Below, piece by piece: positions 36,988-45,541 of a stretch of DNA of 59,236 nucleotides. The stretch spans positions 1 through 59,236 of the forward strand of contig JASMAS010000109.1 of the NCBI GenBank assembly GCA_030754235.1, written 5' to 3'. The stretch is from Litorilituus sp. (lineage in GTDB: Bacteria; Pseudomonadota; Gammaproteobacteria; Enterobacterales; Alteromonadaceae). A model generated the notes under the pieces. It was not told where the DNA came from. It ran no database searches and saw only the letters and a list, made by a program, of their open reading frames with translations. Made by a program: the position numbers and the translations under genes. The first letter of the stretch is position 1; every line of letters starts with the position of its first letter.

Positions 36988-38322
36988 ATGAAAAAAACAT
37001 TAAGCACATTAATTATAGCTATTACTGGCGCAGTAACTAGCGTTAGCGCACAAGCTGATGATTTACTTTCGGTATATCAACAAGCCTTGCAAAACGATAC
37101 CACAGTACAAAAGGCATACGCGCAATTTAAAATAGTGGAAGAGGACATTTCACAATCCCGTTCGGCATTATTACCACAACTAAGTGCTTACGGCAGATTT
37201 AGTGATGGCGAAAGAGAAAATATAGAGACTTCAACCGGCAATATTGTAACAACTGACTATGACTCGTTAAGTTATGGCGCTAACTTAAATATGCAACTTT
37301 ATCATCACGATAGCTGGTTACAATTAGATACTGCTGAAAAAGCAGCACACCAAAGTGATTTAATTTACCAAGTTGCCAAGCAAGATTTAATTGTGCGCGT
37401 AACACAGGCCTACTTTGCCATCCTTAGCGCTAAAGATGATCTGGAGTTTGCTAAAGCTGAAAAAACAGCCATAGCGCGTCAATTAGAACAAACGAAACAA
37501 CGCTTTTCAGTGGGGTTAACTGTCATCACCGATATGCATGAAGCGCAAGCACAATATGACAATGCGGTAACGGCGGAAATCCAAGCAGAAAATGCAATTT
37601 ATAAAGCCGAAGAAGAGCTACGGGTAATCACAAATATTTACCCTAGCAATATGTTTGTGTTAAACACCGACCGATTTAGTACAACAGCACCCTCACCTAG
37701 TAGTGCTGATGAATGGCAAAATGTTGCGGAATCTAAAAATTTGAATCTACTCGCGGCAAAAGTTAGCATTGATATTGCTAAGCAAAACATTAAGGCAGCA
37801 AAAGCGGGTCACTATCCAACCCTCGATTTTGGTGCAAGGTATGAAAGTACTGACACTGATAGCGGCAATATTAATACCCCCGCTTTAGATAATTATTCTG
37901 TGGGTGTTACTTTGAATGTACCGATTTATGCTGGTGGCGCTATTGAAAGCAGTGTTCGCCAAGCTCAAAATCGTTATGTTTCTGCAAACCAAGAGTTAAT
38001 GCAAAGTCACCGCAGCGTGGTACGTACGACACGCAATGCTTATAACACTGTAGTTGCCACTATCTCTAGTATTAAAGCTTTAGAGCAATCAGTATTGAGC
38101 GCAGAAAAAGCATTAGAAGCAACAGAAGCTGGCTTTGAAGTGGGCACACGTACTATTGTTGACGTACTTAACAGTACACGTAATTTGTACAATGCCAAGC
38201 GTAACCTTTCTTCAACAAGATATGCTTATATTCAAAATGTTTTATTGTTAAAACGTGCCGGTGGTACTATCACCGATGAAGATATCACAGCTATAAATTC
38301 TGGCTTAATGGCCGCCAAATAA
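36988..38322 (+). CDS. tolC: Outer-membrane efflux channel TolC
   Basis: The 444-residue protein has a signal peptide (to about 24, SVSAQADD). The duplicated OEP structure has two long coiled helical halves; conserved motifs include DLLSVYQQALQNDTTVQ, VTQAYFAILSAKDDL, GLTVITDMHEAQAQYD and GTRTIVDVLNSTRNLY. It forms the trimeric exit duct for RND and ABC pumps and type I secretion. An AAGGAA ribosome site precedes the ATG. It is divergent from nudF, as in E. coli. Confidence 0.95.
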   Translation: MKKTLSTLIIAITGAVTSVSAQADDLLSVYQQALQNDTTVQKAYAQFKIVEEDISQSRSALLPQLSAYGRFSDGERENIETSTGNIVTTDYDSLSYGANLNMQLYHHDSWLQLDTAEKAAHQSDLIYQVAKQDLIVRVTQAYFAILSAKDDLEFAKAEKTAIARQLEQTKQRFSVGLTVITDMHEAQAQYDNAVTAEIQAENAIYKAEEELRVITNIYPSNMFVLNTDRFSTTAPSPSSADEWQNVAESKNLNLLAAKVSIDIAKQNIKAAKAGHYPTLDFGARYESTDTDSGNINTPALDNYSVGVTLNVPIYAGGAIESSVRQAQNRYVSANQELMQSHRSVVRTTRNAYNTVVATISSIKALEQSVLSAEKALEATEAGFEVGTRTIVDVLNSTRNLYNAKRNLSSTRYAYIQNVLLLKRAGGTITDEDITAINSGLMAAK

Positions 38323-38334
38323 TAATGACTGTGC

Positions 38335-38366
38335 TTTTGTCTACAATCATAAGGTTGTAGGCAAAA
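38335..38366 (+). other. 12-bp hairpin after tolC
   Basis: TTTTGTCTACAA (38335-38346) pairs with TTGTAGGCAAAA (38355-38366), with one T-G pair and an 8-base loop. It begins 13 bases after the tolC stop. There is no T-run after the stem, so it may stabilise the mRNA end rather than terminate by itself. Confidence 0.45.
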
Positions 38367-38475
38367 CTTACTGTCACGATATTCTTCTTTTGTAACCTTA
38401 CTATTCAACTATGTTAATAGCATGAAAAATCCCCTTTGTTTCGCTTTCACGCGCAAATTAATCCAATATCATCAT

Positions 38476-38609
38476 TAATACCAATTACATTAATAAATTA
38501 GTCAGCTAATGAACTAGCAAAGGGCGATTTTAAAAGGCTTTCATGCTTCGCTATTGATTTTGATAAAGAAATGACTATTCCCTTTAATTAATGTACTTAA
38601 TGGTATAAG
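38476..38609. repeat. MITE-like repeat, long copy (134 bp)
   Basis: The ends TAATACCAATTACATTAATA (left) and the reverse complement of TTAATTAATGTACTTAATGG-TATAA (right) are imperfect inverted repeats. The left end continues AAATTAGTCAGCTAAT, resembling the copy near folA (23135-23191), which shares both ends but lacks most of the middle. No open frame is present. The remainder of the 437-base tolC-lpxL gap holds only the hairpin after tolC and presumably the lpxL promoter. Confidence 0.5.
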
Positions 38610-38759
38610 TTGTGTTTTTTTACTCGTGTCCATTTTATGACCTAGGTAACTATCTCGTTTTTCAAGTATTCTTCGACAAAGCCCGCTTTGTTAACACAAG
38701 TTATATTAATTAGGGGGAACTTAGGTATAATCACCGCCAGCCTAATTAGTTGATAGCAT

Positions 38760-39713
38760 TTGAGTATATATACTGTGAGTAAAAATAAAGTTTTACAGCC
38801 CGATTTTAAGTTATCTTTTTTATTGCCTCAGTATTGGCTGAGTTGGTTCGGTGTTTTTGTTCTCTACAGTATTTCTTGGTTACCTTATAAATGGCAATTA
38901 TCCTTTGGGCGATTAATCGGTCGAGTACTTTTAAAAATAGGCTCAAAAAGGCAACGTGTTGCAGACATTAATTTAAAACTTTGCTTCCCTGATATGAGCA
39001 AGAAAGAGCGTCAACGCATTCTAAAAAAGAACTTTGAAAATACAGGTATTGCTTTACTTGAAACCGGCATGGGATGGTGGTGGCCAAACTGGCGAGTAAA
39101 ACCCAAAGTAAAGGTTATTGGCGTTGAGCACATAGAAAAAGCTCAATCTGAAGGCAAGGGGGTTTTACTACTAACCATGCATTATTTAAGTGCCGAAATG
39201 AGTGCAAGGGGCATTGGCTACACCCACCCTATGGTGGTTTTTTATCGCCCTCATAATAACCCACTAATTGAGTACTTCCAGTACCGTGGCAGAGGTCGCT
39301 CTAATAAATACATGCTTGGCAAACGCGATGTCAAAGGCTTAATCCAAGCCCTTAAAGACGGTGAAGCTTGTGTCTATTTGCCCGACCAAGACTACGGTAG
39401 AAAGCGTAGTTTATTTGTACCCTTTTTTGGTGTTAAAGATGCTGCGACAACAACTGGCACATTAATTTTTGCTCGTCAAAAAAATGTGGAAACCATGATG
39501 CTTGTTCCTACCCGTAACGACAATGATAATGGTTATACTCTTGAAATACAGCCCCCACTTCAAGGCTTTCCAAGCCAAAATGATGAAGAAGACTTAATTC
39601 GTATTAACCAAGAACTTGAAAAAGCTATTTTACGTAAGCCTGAGCAATATATGTGGCTGCATAGACGTTTTAAAACTAGACCAGATCCTGATGCACCATC
39701 ATTGTATAAATAA
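38760..39713 (+). CDS. lpxL: Lipid A biosynthesis acyltransferase (LpxL/LpxM family)
   Basis: The 317-residue protein has one N-terminal membrane helix (SWFGVFVLYSISWLPY) and the family catalytic H-x4-E/D motif in LLTMHYLSAEMSARG. Later motifs include VVFYRPHNNPLIEY, RGRSNKYMLGKRD, PDQDYGRKRSLFVPFFG and YMWLHRRFKTRP. It transfers an acyl chain to Kdo2-lipid A precursors at the inner membrane. The annotated start is a TTG; a GTG at 38775 is equally plausible, and neither has a strong ribosome site. Whether it is the lauroyl- or myristoyl-type enzyme cannot be told. Confidence 0.88.
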   Translation: MSIYTVSKNKVLQPDFKLSFLLPQYWLSWFGVFVLYSISWLPYKWQLSFGRLIGRVLLKIGSKRQRVADINLKLCFPDMSKKERQRILKKNFENTGIALLETGMGWWWPNWRVKPKVKVIGVEHIEKAQSEGKGVLLLTMHYLSAEMSARGIGYTHPMVVFYRPHNNPLIEYFQYRGRGRSNKYMLGKRDVKGLIQALKDGEACVYLPDQDYGRKRSLFVPFFGVKDAATTTGTLIFARQKNVETMMLVPTRNDNDNGYTLEIQPPLQGFPSQNDEEDLIRINQELEKAILRKPEQYMWLHRRFKTRPDPDAPSLYK

Positions 39714-39771
39714 CAAAATATGATATAACTAGTTATAACAAACTACTATTATCAAGATTAATTGCCTTATT

Positions 39772-40449
39772 ATGCTTTTTTGGATTAAAAATATAATTTT
39801 AGCCATGTTATTAATAGCTTTAGCTTGGGCTTTTTTGGCTAACCAAGACTATCTACTCTCATTAGATGGCTCTTTAAGTGACCCTAAAAACAATACAATA
39901 GCAAGTGAACCTGTTAAACCCAATCTTAAAGAGCAACCCAAGTACCAACAAGGCAGAAAATCAGATAACCCCGCCGCAGAGGGGCTCTCTAATTTCTACG
40001 CGAATATACACGGTGATAGTGATAAAAATGGCCCGGTAATCAGAAACAATATTATTTTCTTGCCCGATCCCCAGGGTAATTTGAAAGAAATATTACAAAC
40101 TCGAGAATTAGTTGTTCGCCCTTACCTTAAAACTTGGCGCGGCACTGAGGCTTCTCGTCCTTTTAGAAAAAAAGAAACCTTGCTCCAAAAGTTATCTGAA
40201 TATGCCATACAAGACGGTTTAGAGGTGATATGGTGGTTAAATAGAGATTTTATTGTTAAGGAACCTTTTCGTATTGAAAAAGGCATTTTAAAAACCGCCT
40301 ATCAAGTAGGTGAAGCGGTTTCAGGTCATTTTCCAGAAGGTATTGTCAGTTTTTTCTGTTATCGCCAACGAGCGTTAGTCTTTATTAATGAAGCTTCTGA
40401 GTATCTTATACAAGAGTGTTTACCACTTAAACCTAAGGATGCCTATTAG
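39772..40449 (+). CDS. Single-pass membrane protein with C-terminal TcpQ/PilL-like domain
   Basis: 225 residues. An N-terminal TM helix (IILAMLLIALAWAFLA) is followed by a disordered Pro/Lys/Asn linker to about 75. The globular C-terminal domain includes ETLLQKLSEYAIQDGLEVIW and GKAV-like repeats, ending ECLPLKPK. The arrangement L..W....G...W......Y.I is that of the TcpQ/PilL C-terminal domain of pilus assembly proteins. The match is weak. It follows lpxL by 58 bases and may be cotranscribed with it; no other pilus genes are nearby. Confidence 0.5.
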   Translation: MLFWIKNIILAMLLIALAWAFLANQDYLLSLDGSLSDPKNNTIASEPVKPNLKEQPKYQQGRKSDNPAAEGLSNFYANIHGDSDKNGPVIRNNIIFLPDPQGNLKEILQTRELVVRPYLKTWRGTEASRPFRKKETLLQKLSEYAIQDGLEVIWWLNRDFIVKEPFRIEKGILKTAYQVGEAVSGHFPEGIVSFFCYRQRALVFINEASEYLIQECLPLKPKDAY

Positions 40450-40466
40450 TAAGTAGTTACAACGAC

Positions 40467-43361
40467 TTACTCAGTAACAACTAAAAACTTTTGCCACAAA
40501 GCAATCACATGCACTTGTTCACTCATCGCGGCATGGGCAATGAATGGCTTTTCATTTTCTAATGTTGCTTTATGAGAATAATCTCTAAGCTGTTGATAGC
40601 TATTGGCGAGTAATGTCATCTCAGCAACGGTTAACACACCGACATTAGCAAGTTCACTAAAAATACTGGCGTTATTACAATACGTTGCAAGAGTTGTTTC
40701 ATGATGGCAATGGGCTAGCACCAAATATTGCGCCAAGAACTCAATATCAACTAAGCCTCCTCGCCCTTGCTTAATATCCATTAATTTTTCAGTTGATTTA
40801 TCAAGGTGATTGCGCATTTTTTCGCGCATCTTACCAACATCTTCTTTAAGCTGTGATAGCTCCCTTTCTTTTCTTAACACTTGTAAACGAATATCATTAA
40901 AACTGGCTACCACAATATCATTTCCATAAACAGCCCGTGCTCTAACTATTGCCTGGTGCTCCCATGTCCACGCATCTTGATGTTGATATTGACCAAAGGT
41001 ATCAATATGAACCACTAAAACACCAGCGTTGCCAGAAGGACGTAAACGCATATCTAATTCATACAAAATTCCACTGCTCATACGCGTGTTAAAAATATGC
41101 ATAATGCGCTGTGCCAATTTCATATAAAAGTGGTTGGCAGCAATCGATTTATCGCCATTAGCCAAACCAGTTGTCATATCATTTTGTGGGCTATGATGAA
41201 CAAAAACCAAGTCTAAATCAGAGCCATAACTTAACTCAGCACCACCTGTTTTCCCGTAAGCAATAACACCAAAACCTTTATTTGCACTACCTAACGTAGA
41301 GTTGGGCACACCAAAACGATTGACCACTTGTTGCCATGCAAGGTTAATTACCTCGGTGATAATGGCTTCGGCTAGTGCGGTTAAATGATCACTGACCTCC
41401 TTCACGGCTATGACATCAGCGATATCCGCAGCGGCAATACGCAATTGTTGTGTTTGCTTAAATAAACGCAATGCATCCATTTGTGCTTCTAAATCTTCTT
41501 CAGGAATGCGTAGCATATTTTCTCTAAGCTCTTGGGCATACGCTGACAACTTTGGGGGATTATTCAATAAAGTTGGATCAATTAATTCATCCAATAATAT
41601 CGGATATTTAGCGATATAATCAGTAACCCAACTACTTGCTTGGCATAAATGAATAAGCTGCTTTAACGCACCTTCATTTTCAAATAACAACTCTAAGTAG
41701 GCAGTACGAGTGGTAATTTTTTTAAACACATGTAAAACACGCTCAAGTACAAACTCAGCTTGATTCGCTTGCTGAATATGACAAATAAGTTGTGGTACAA
41801 GTTTATCAAGTACTTGCCGACCCCGATTACCAATGCTACGCTTACCTACATCTTCTCTAAAGTCTGACAATAACTGCCATACCTTATCCCCCGCCCAGTG
41901 ACTATCAACATCTCCGGCCTGATCCAACCAAGCAATAGACTCTTCATCACTCCACCGACTTTGCCATAATGTACTCCAATGTTGATCTTCAGCATGATGA
42001 TTAGGACTTTCTAAACCAATAAGTTGCTCAAACTGTTGATGAACAGCTTCCATATGTCCTTGAAGTATTTGCATAAAAGTTAGCCAATTATCAATATTGA
42101 GCACTTGCAACATTCTTTGCTGATCTAACTCGCTTGTTGGCAAGGTTTGGGTCTGTTTATCTGCTAATGCTTGAATAATATTTTCAACGCGTCGTAAAAA
42201 ACAATAAGCTCTTTCTAAGACCGCTTTAGTCTCTTGGCTTATTTCTCCTGCAGTAACCAGCCTAGGTAACACCGTCAATAAACGCCGTTGTTGTAGCGCT
42301 TTAACTCGCCCACCACGGATTAATTGAAAAACTTGCACAACAAACTCAATCTCTCGAATACCACCAGCGCCCAACTTAATATTATTAACTAACTGCTTGC
42401 GACGAACTTCTTGAGAAATCATCATTTTCATGCGGCGCAGGCTATCAATAGCGCTAAAATCAATATAACGACGATAGACAAAAGGTCTTAACAAGGTTGC
42501 TAATTTTTGATGATGCACTCCTTCACCAATCAATCTTGCCTTTAACATGGCATAGCGTTCCCAATCACGTCCCTGCTCTTGGTAATAATCTTCCATGGCA
42601 TTAAAAGTTAATACCAACGGACCACTTTCACCAAAAGGTCTTAAACGCATATCAACACGATAAACAAAACCGTCCGCGGTTTGTTGATGCAAAGAACTGA
42701 TAAGTTTTTGTGCTAAGCGAGTAAAAAATTGTTGATTATCTAATGAGCGACGACAGCCATGAGTTTCTCCGCTATCAGGGTAGACAAAAATCAAATCAAT
42801 ATCGGAAGAGAAATTTAGCTCTTTGCCGCCTAGCTTCCCCATGCCATATACTAATAAAGGTTGCTCTTCACCCTCAGCATTTGTAGGTGTACCCCACTTT
42901 TGCTGACAAAGTTGTGTTAACCAATGTAAGCTGCCTAAAATCAATGCGTCGGCCAAAGCAGATAACCGTGCTAGTGAATAGTCTAGACTGATATCTAACA
43001 CTAAATCAGCAACCGCTATGTTGACCATGTGTTGTAAACGAAAACGTCTTAATATACGGTGTAATTGTACTTCATCTTGGCACGTTGATAACTGTAGCGT
43101 TAATAACTGCTGATAATCAGGTGTATCTTGCTGATAGACTAAGTTATTTTTAAATAACTCCATTACTAATTCAGGCGCTTGTAATGCACTATTTAACACA
43201 AAATCACTTAAGGTAATCGCTTGTTTAAAATGTACTAATTGCGTTTGACTCAATTGGTCAAAAATATCGGGATGTTGCTGACTACATTGTTGCCAACTCA
43301 TTAGTTGTTGCTGCGTTAATAACGCATTATCTTCTAACAATGAACGTGAAGGTGTTGACAT
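40467..43361 (-). CDS. glnE: Bifunctional glutamine synthetase adenylyltransferase/deadenylase
   Basis: 964 residues. Two nucleotidyltransferase modules carry the GSxxDxD-type motif: GKLGGKELNFSSDIDLIF near residue 172 (deadenylating half) and GKTGGAELSYGSDLDLVF near 697 (adenylating half). The linker has GRGGLVDIEFLAQYLVL-like and GAGGIREIEFVVQVFQL segments. It adjusts glutamine synthetase activity in response to PII and glutamine. Finding it in the same window as gltBD is thematically apt but not an operon. It is divergent from the lipoprotein gene at 43503. Confidence 0.96.
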   Translation of the reverse strand: MSTPSRSLLEDNALLTQQQLMSWQQCSQQHPDIFDQLSQTQLVHFKQAITLSDFVLNSALQAPELVMELFKNNLVYQQDTPDYQQLLTLQLSTCQDEVQLHRILRRFRLQHMVNIAVADLVLDISLDYSLARLSALADALILGSLHWLTQLCQQKWGTPTNAEGEEQPLLVYGMGKLGGKELNFSSDIDLIFVYPDSGETHGCRRSLDNQQFFTRLAQKLISSLHQQTADGFVYRVDMRLRPFGESGPLVLTFNAMEDYYQEQGRDWERYAMLKARLIGEGVHHQKLATLLRPFVYRRYIDFSAIDSLRRMKMMISQEVRRKQLVNNIKLGAGGIREIEFVVQVFQLIRGGRVKALQQRRLLTVLPRLVTAGEISQETKAVLERAYCFLRRVENIIQALADKQTQTLPTSELDQQRMLQVLNIDNWLTFMQILQGHMEAVHQQFEQLIGLESPNHHAEDQHWSTLWQSRWSDEESIAWLDQAGDVDSHWAGDKVWQLLSDFREDVGKRSIGNRGRQVLDKLVPQLICHIQQANQAEFVLERVLHVFKKITTRTAYLELLFENEGALKQLIHLCQASSWVTDYIAKYPILLDELIDPTLLNNPPKLSAYAQELRENMLRIPEEDLEAQMDALRLFKQTQQLRIAAADIADVIAVKEVSDHLTALAEAIITEVINLAWQQVVNRFGVPNSTLGSANKGFGVIAYGKTGGAELSYGSDLDLVFVHHSPQNDMTTGLANGDKSIAANHFYMKLAQRIMHIFNTRMSSGILYELDMRLRPSGNAGVLVVHIDTFGQYQHQDAWTWEHQAIVRARAVYGNDIVVASFNDIRLQVLRKERELSQLKEDVGKMREKMRNHLDKSTEKLMDIKQGRGGLVDIEFLAQYLVLAHCHHETTLATYCNNASIFSELANVGVLTVAEMTLLANSYQQLRDYSHKATLENEKPFIAHAAMSEQVHVIALWQKFLVVTE

Positions 43362-43421
43362 AAGAGTTCCTTTTTACATCATAAAAAATAACTAAATATG
43401 AATCGACAAAGATAATCGATA

Positions 43422-43434
43422 GACATATTATGTC
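43422..43434. promoter_or_regulatory. GACATA-N-TATGTC palindrome, candidate operator A
   Basis: GACATATTATGTC is a perfect 6+1+6 inverted repeat, 69 bases upstream of the ATG at 43503. The identical 13-mer recurs at 47312-47324 and a sister (GACATAATATGTC) at 47276-47288, upstream of the second half of the same functional cluster. It also lies in the divergent glnE promoter region. No known regulator consensus was recognised. Confidence 0.55.
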
Positions 43435-43502
43435 ATTGATGCTATTAATAACATTTACGCTTTCAAGTGTTAACTTAGCACTTTCAGGAGATGATAGCAG
43501 CA

Positions 43503-44495
43503 ATGCAAAAGCTAAAAACCCCCTTTCATAACCAATTACTTCATTGGTTTGCTTTTTTACCTCTATTGCTATTATTTGGCTGTGGTGATCCAATAAAGGA
43601 GCAGGCGCTTCAACAAATACCTATTACTGAGCAACGAGTCGCCCAGTTAGGAGAAGCACTAACTGATGGACAAATTCGTAACGCTAACTTAATTCACCAA
43701 TATGCGGATAAAGTAGCAGATGCGAAGCCTCATTTGCAATCACTGATCAATGAATTTAGAAAAGACGCTAGTATAGATGGCCCCCTGTATTTATCTTTAT
43801 TAGATAGAGTTAATACTGCTAAAAACAAGCCACAAATGTTTGCCTCTTCTCAAGCGCTTTATGATGAATTGCTCAATATTTATCAAGCTGCTGATCCGGT
43901 TCTGTATTCTGATGCGTTAAGTGATCCCCTTAATGTTTTAGCCGATATGTCAGATGGGCTGTTACCTAGAGTCAATGCTTTATCTAAAGCACAAAGCCAG
44001 CAAGCTAATAAGGCACAGGATTTTGGCGTTGGAGAACAATTAATTGGCAATCCAAGTTATGGCCATTGGCAAACAGGTAGTAACGGTATGTCTTTTTGGG
44101 CTTGGTATGGTATGTATTCCATGATGGGCGACTTATTTGGCCGGCGTACTTATTACAGTAACTGGGGGAGACATAGAAACTATAGCTATTATAATGATTA
44201 TGGCCGTACTCGTTACAGCTCGCCTAGCCAGTTAAAAAAACAAACGACACTGGAAACACGTACAAAAAAATCTTTCGCTAATCGAGGAAAAAAGTTTACT
44301 AGCCCTTACAGTAAAAACCGTGCAGGTTCATCAAGTTTGTCGGGGAAAAGTAAAACAGCGCAATCCAGTGCCCAGCGTTTTCGTAGTAATAATGTCAAAA
44401 AAAGTAGTTATGCCAGTAAATCTAACTATGGCAAGTCATCAAGCTTTAGAAACTCTAAGACTAATACCTCACGGGGCTTTCGTCGTGGTAAATAA
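43503..44495 (+). CDS. Predicted lipoprotein with Ser/Lys/Arg-rich C-terminus
   Basis: The lipobox LLFGC follows a hydrophobic stretch (WFAFLPLLLLFG), so the protein is probably lipid-anchored. The ATG at 43503 gives 330 residues; an ATG at 43491 directly abuts the AGGAG site and is less likely. Residues to about 170 are helical and charged. The centre is Gly/Tyr/Trp-rich (FWAWYGMYSMMGDLFGRRTYY), and the last 110 residues are low-complexity Ser, Lys, Arg and Asn. No family is certain. It starts the cluster that includes DUF350, a spermidine synthase homologue and the YjfIJK proteins, suggesting an envelope role. Confidence 0.75.
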   Translation: MQKLKTPFHNQLLHWFAFLPLLLLFGCGDPIKEQALQQIPITEQRVAQLGEALTDGQIRNANLIHQYADKVADAKPHLQSLINEFRKDASIDGPLYLSLLDRVNTAKNKPQMFASSQALYDELLNIYQAADPVLYSDALSDPLNVLADMSDGLLPRVNALSKAQSQQANKAQDFGVGEQLIGNPSYGHWQTGSNGMSFWAWYGMYSMMGDLFGRRTYYSNWGRHRNYSYYNDYGRTRYSSPSQLKKQTTLETRTKKSFANRGKKFTSPYSKNRAGSSSLSGKSKTAQSSAQRFRSNNVKKSSYASKSNYGKSSSFRNSKTNTSRGFRRGK

Positions 44496-44518
44496 CAATA
44501 GATAGGAATAAGATAAGT

Positions 44519-45421
44519 ATGAATACATTAATTGAACTCGTGGGTGTTAATCAGGAGTTACTGGTTTTTTTAACTATTGATATTGTTATTGCCATTGTCT
44601 TACTCGGCGCAATGCGATTTTTATTAGGTTTAAGTAGTCAGGTAAACAGTACTGAAGAGCTCGCCCACAAAGATAATTTTGCCTTTGGCGTCAGTGTTGC
44701 CGGTAGTATTTTAGCGCTTGGTATCGTCTTAACAGGGGCAATTACAGGTGAAAATGCGCCGAGTTACCTAATGGAAGTTATTGGTATGCTCTCTTACGGT
44801 GTATATGGTTTACTCTTAATCAAAGTAGGTCGTATCATTCAAGATAAGGTGGCACTGCAACACTTAAATAAAACTGAATTGATCAAAGCGCAAAATCTTA
44901 GCATTGGTATTATTGATGCTGCCGGTGCTATTGCTACAGCGATTATTATTCGTGCAGTTTTACTTTGGGTGGACGGTTTAGATGCTTCAACTTTCATCGC
45001 AATTACCTGTGGTTTTATTGTTGCCCAAGCAGTATTAGTTTTAGTTACTCGTATTAGAGAAAAGAAATACGCTAAAAATAATCAAGAAGATTGTTTACAA
45101 GAAGCATTAAGTAATGGTCAGTTAGCGCTTGCTATTCGTTATAGCGGTCAAGTGATAAGCACTGCACTGGCGGTTACCGCAGCAAGCTATTTCTTAGTTT
45201 ACAGCCCAGAAAATTTGATAGTAAACCTCATAGGTTGGTTAATTTTTGGCATTATCATGACCGGACTAGTCGCTTTGCTTACCTCGTTAGCAAAACGTAT
45301 TGTGTTATGGGGAATTAATCTTGTTGAAGAGGTTGATCAACAGCATAACATTGGTGTTGCGAGTATTGAAATGGCAACTAGCATTGCTATCGCCCTCACG
45401 CTTGCCGCATTGATGGCGTAA
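44519..45421 (+). CDS. Tandem DUF350 membrane protein (YjfL-like)
   Basis: The 300-residue protein has about eight hydrophobic segments arranged as two DUF350 halves: LAHKDNFAFGVSVAGSILAL in the first and LALAIRYSGQVISTALAV in the second. E. coli YjfL has a single such unit in the yjfIJKLMC cluster. Function is unknown; it is an inner-membrane protein associated with PspA-like YjfJ. It begins 23 bases after the lipoprotein stop and is followed by a terminator-like hairpin. Confidence 0.85.
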   Translation: MNTLIELVGVNQELLVFLTIDIVIAIVLLGAMRFLLGLSSQVNSTEELAHKDNFAFGVSVAGSILALGIVLTGAITGENAPSYLMEVIGMLSYGVYGLLLIKVGRIIQDKVALQHLNKTELIKAQNLSIGIIDAAGAIATAIIIRAVLLWVDGLDASTFIAITCGFIVAQAVLVLVTRIREKKYAKNNQEDCLQEALSNGQLALAIRYSGQVISTALAVTAASYFLVYSPENLIVNLIGWLIFGIIMTGLVALLTSLAKRIVLWGINLVEEVDQQHNIGVASIEMATSIAIALTLAALMA

Positions 45422-45447
45422 AAATGAAGGTTTGAGTTAACCTTTTC

Positions 45448-45487
45448 AAACGAGTTTCGAATAAATAAATAACCGAAACTCGCTTTT
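45448..45487 (+). terminator. Hairpin after the DUF350 gene
   Basis: CGAGTTTCG (45451-45459) and CGAAACTCG (45474-45482) form a perfect 9-bp stem, followed by C-TTTT. The 14-base loop is AT-rich. It lies between the DUF350 gene and the spermidine-synthase-like gene, so expression of the latter may be attenuated or separately started. Confidence 0.6.
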
Positions 45488-45541
45488 AAAGGTGACTTAG
45501 CTAACCAACTCAACTTCTTTTCTTTATAAGTAATTCTCTTT

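Noticed and set aside
38335-38366. Hairpin after tolC as an intrinsic terminator
   Set aside because: The stem is good, but there is no T-run after it, so it was listed only as a hairpin.
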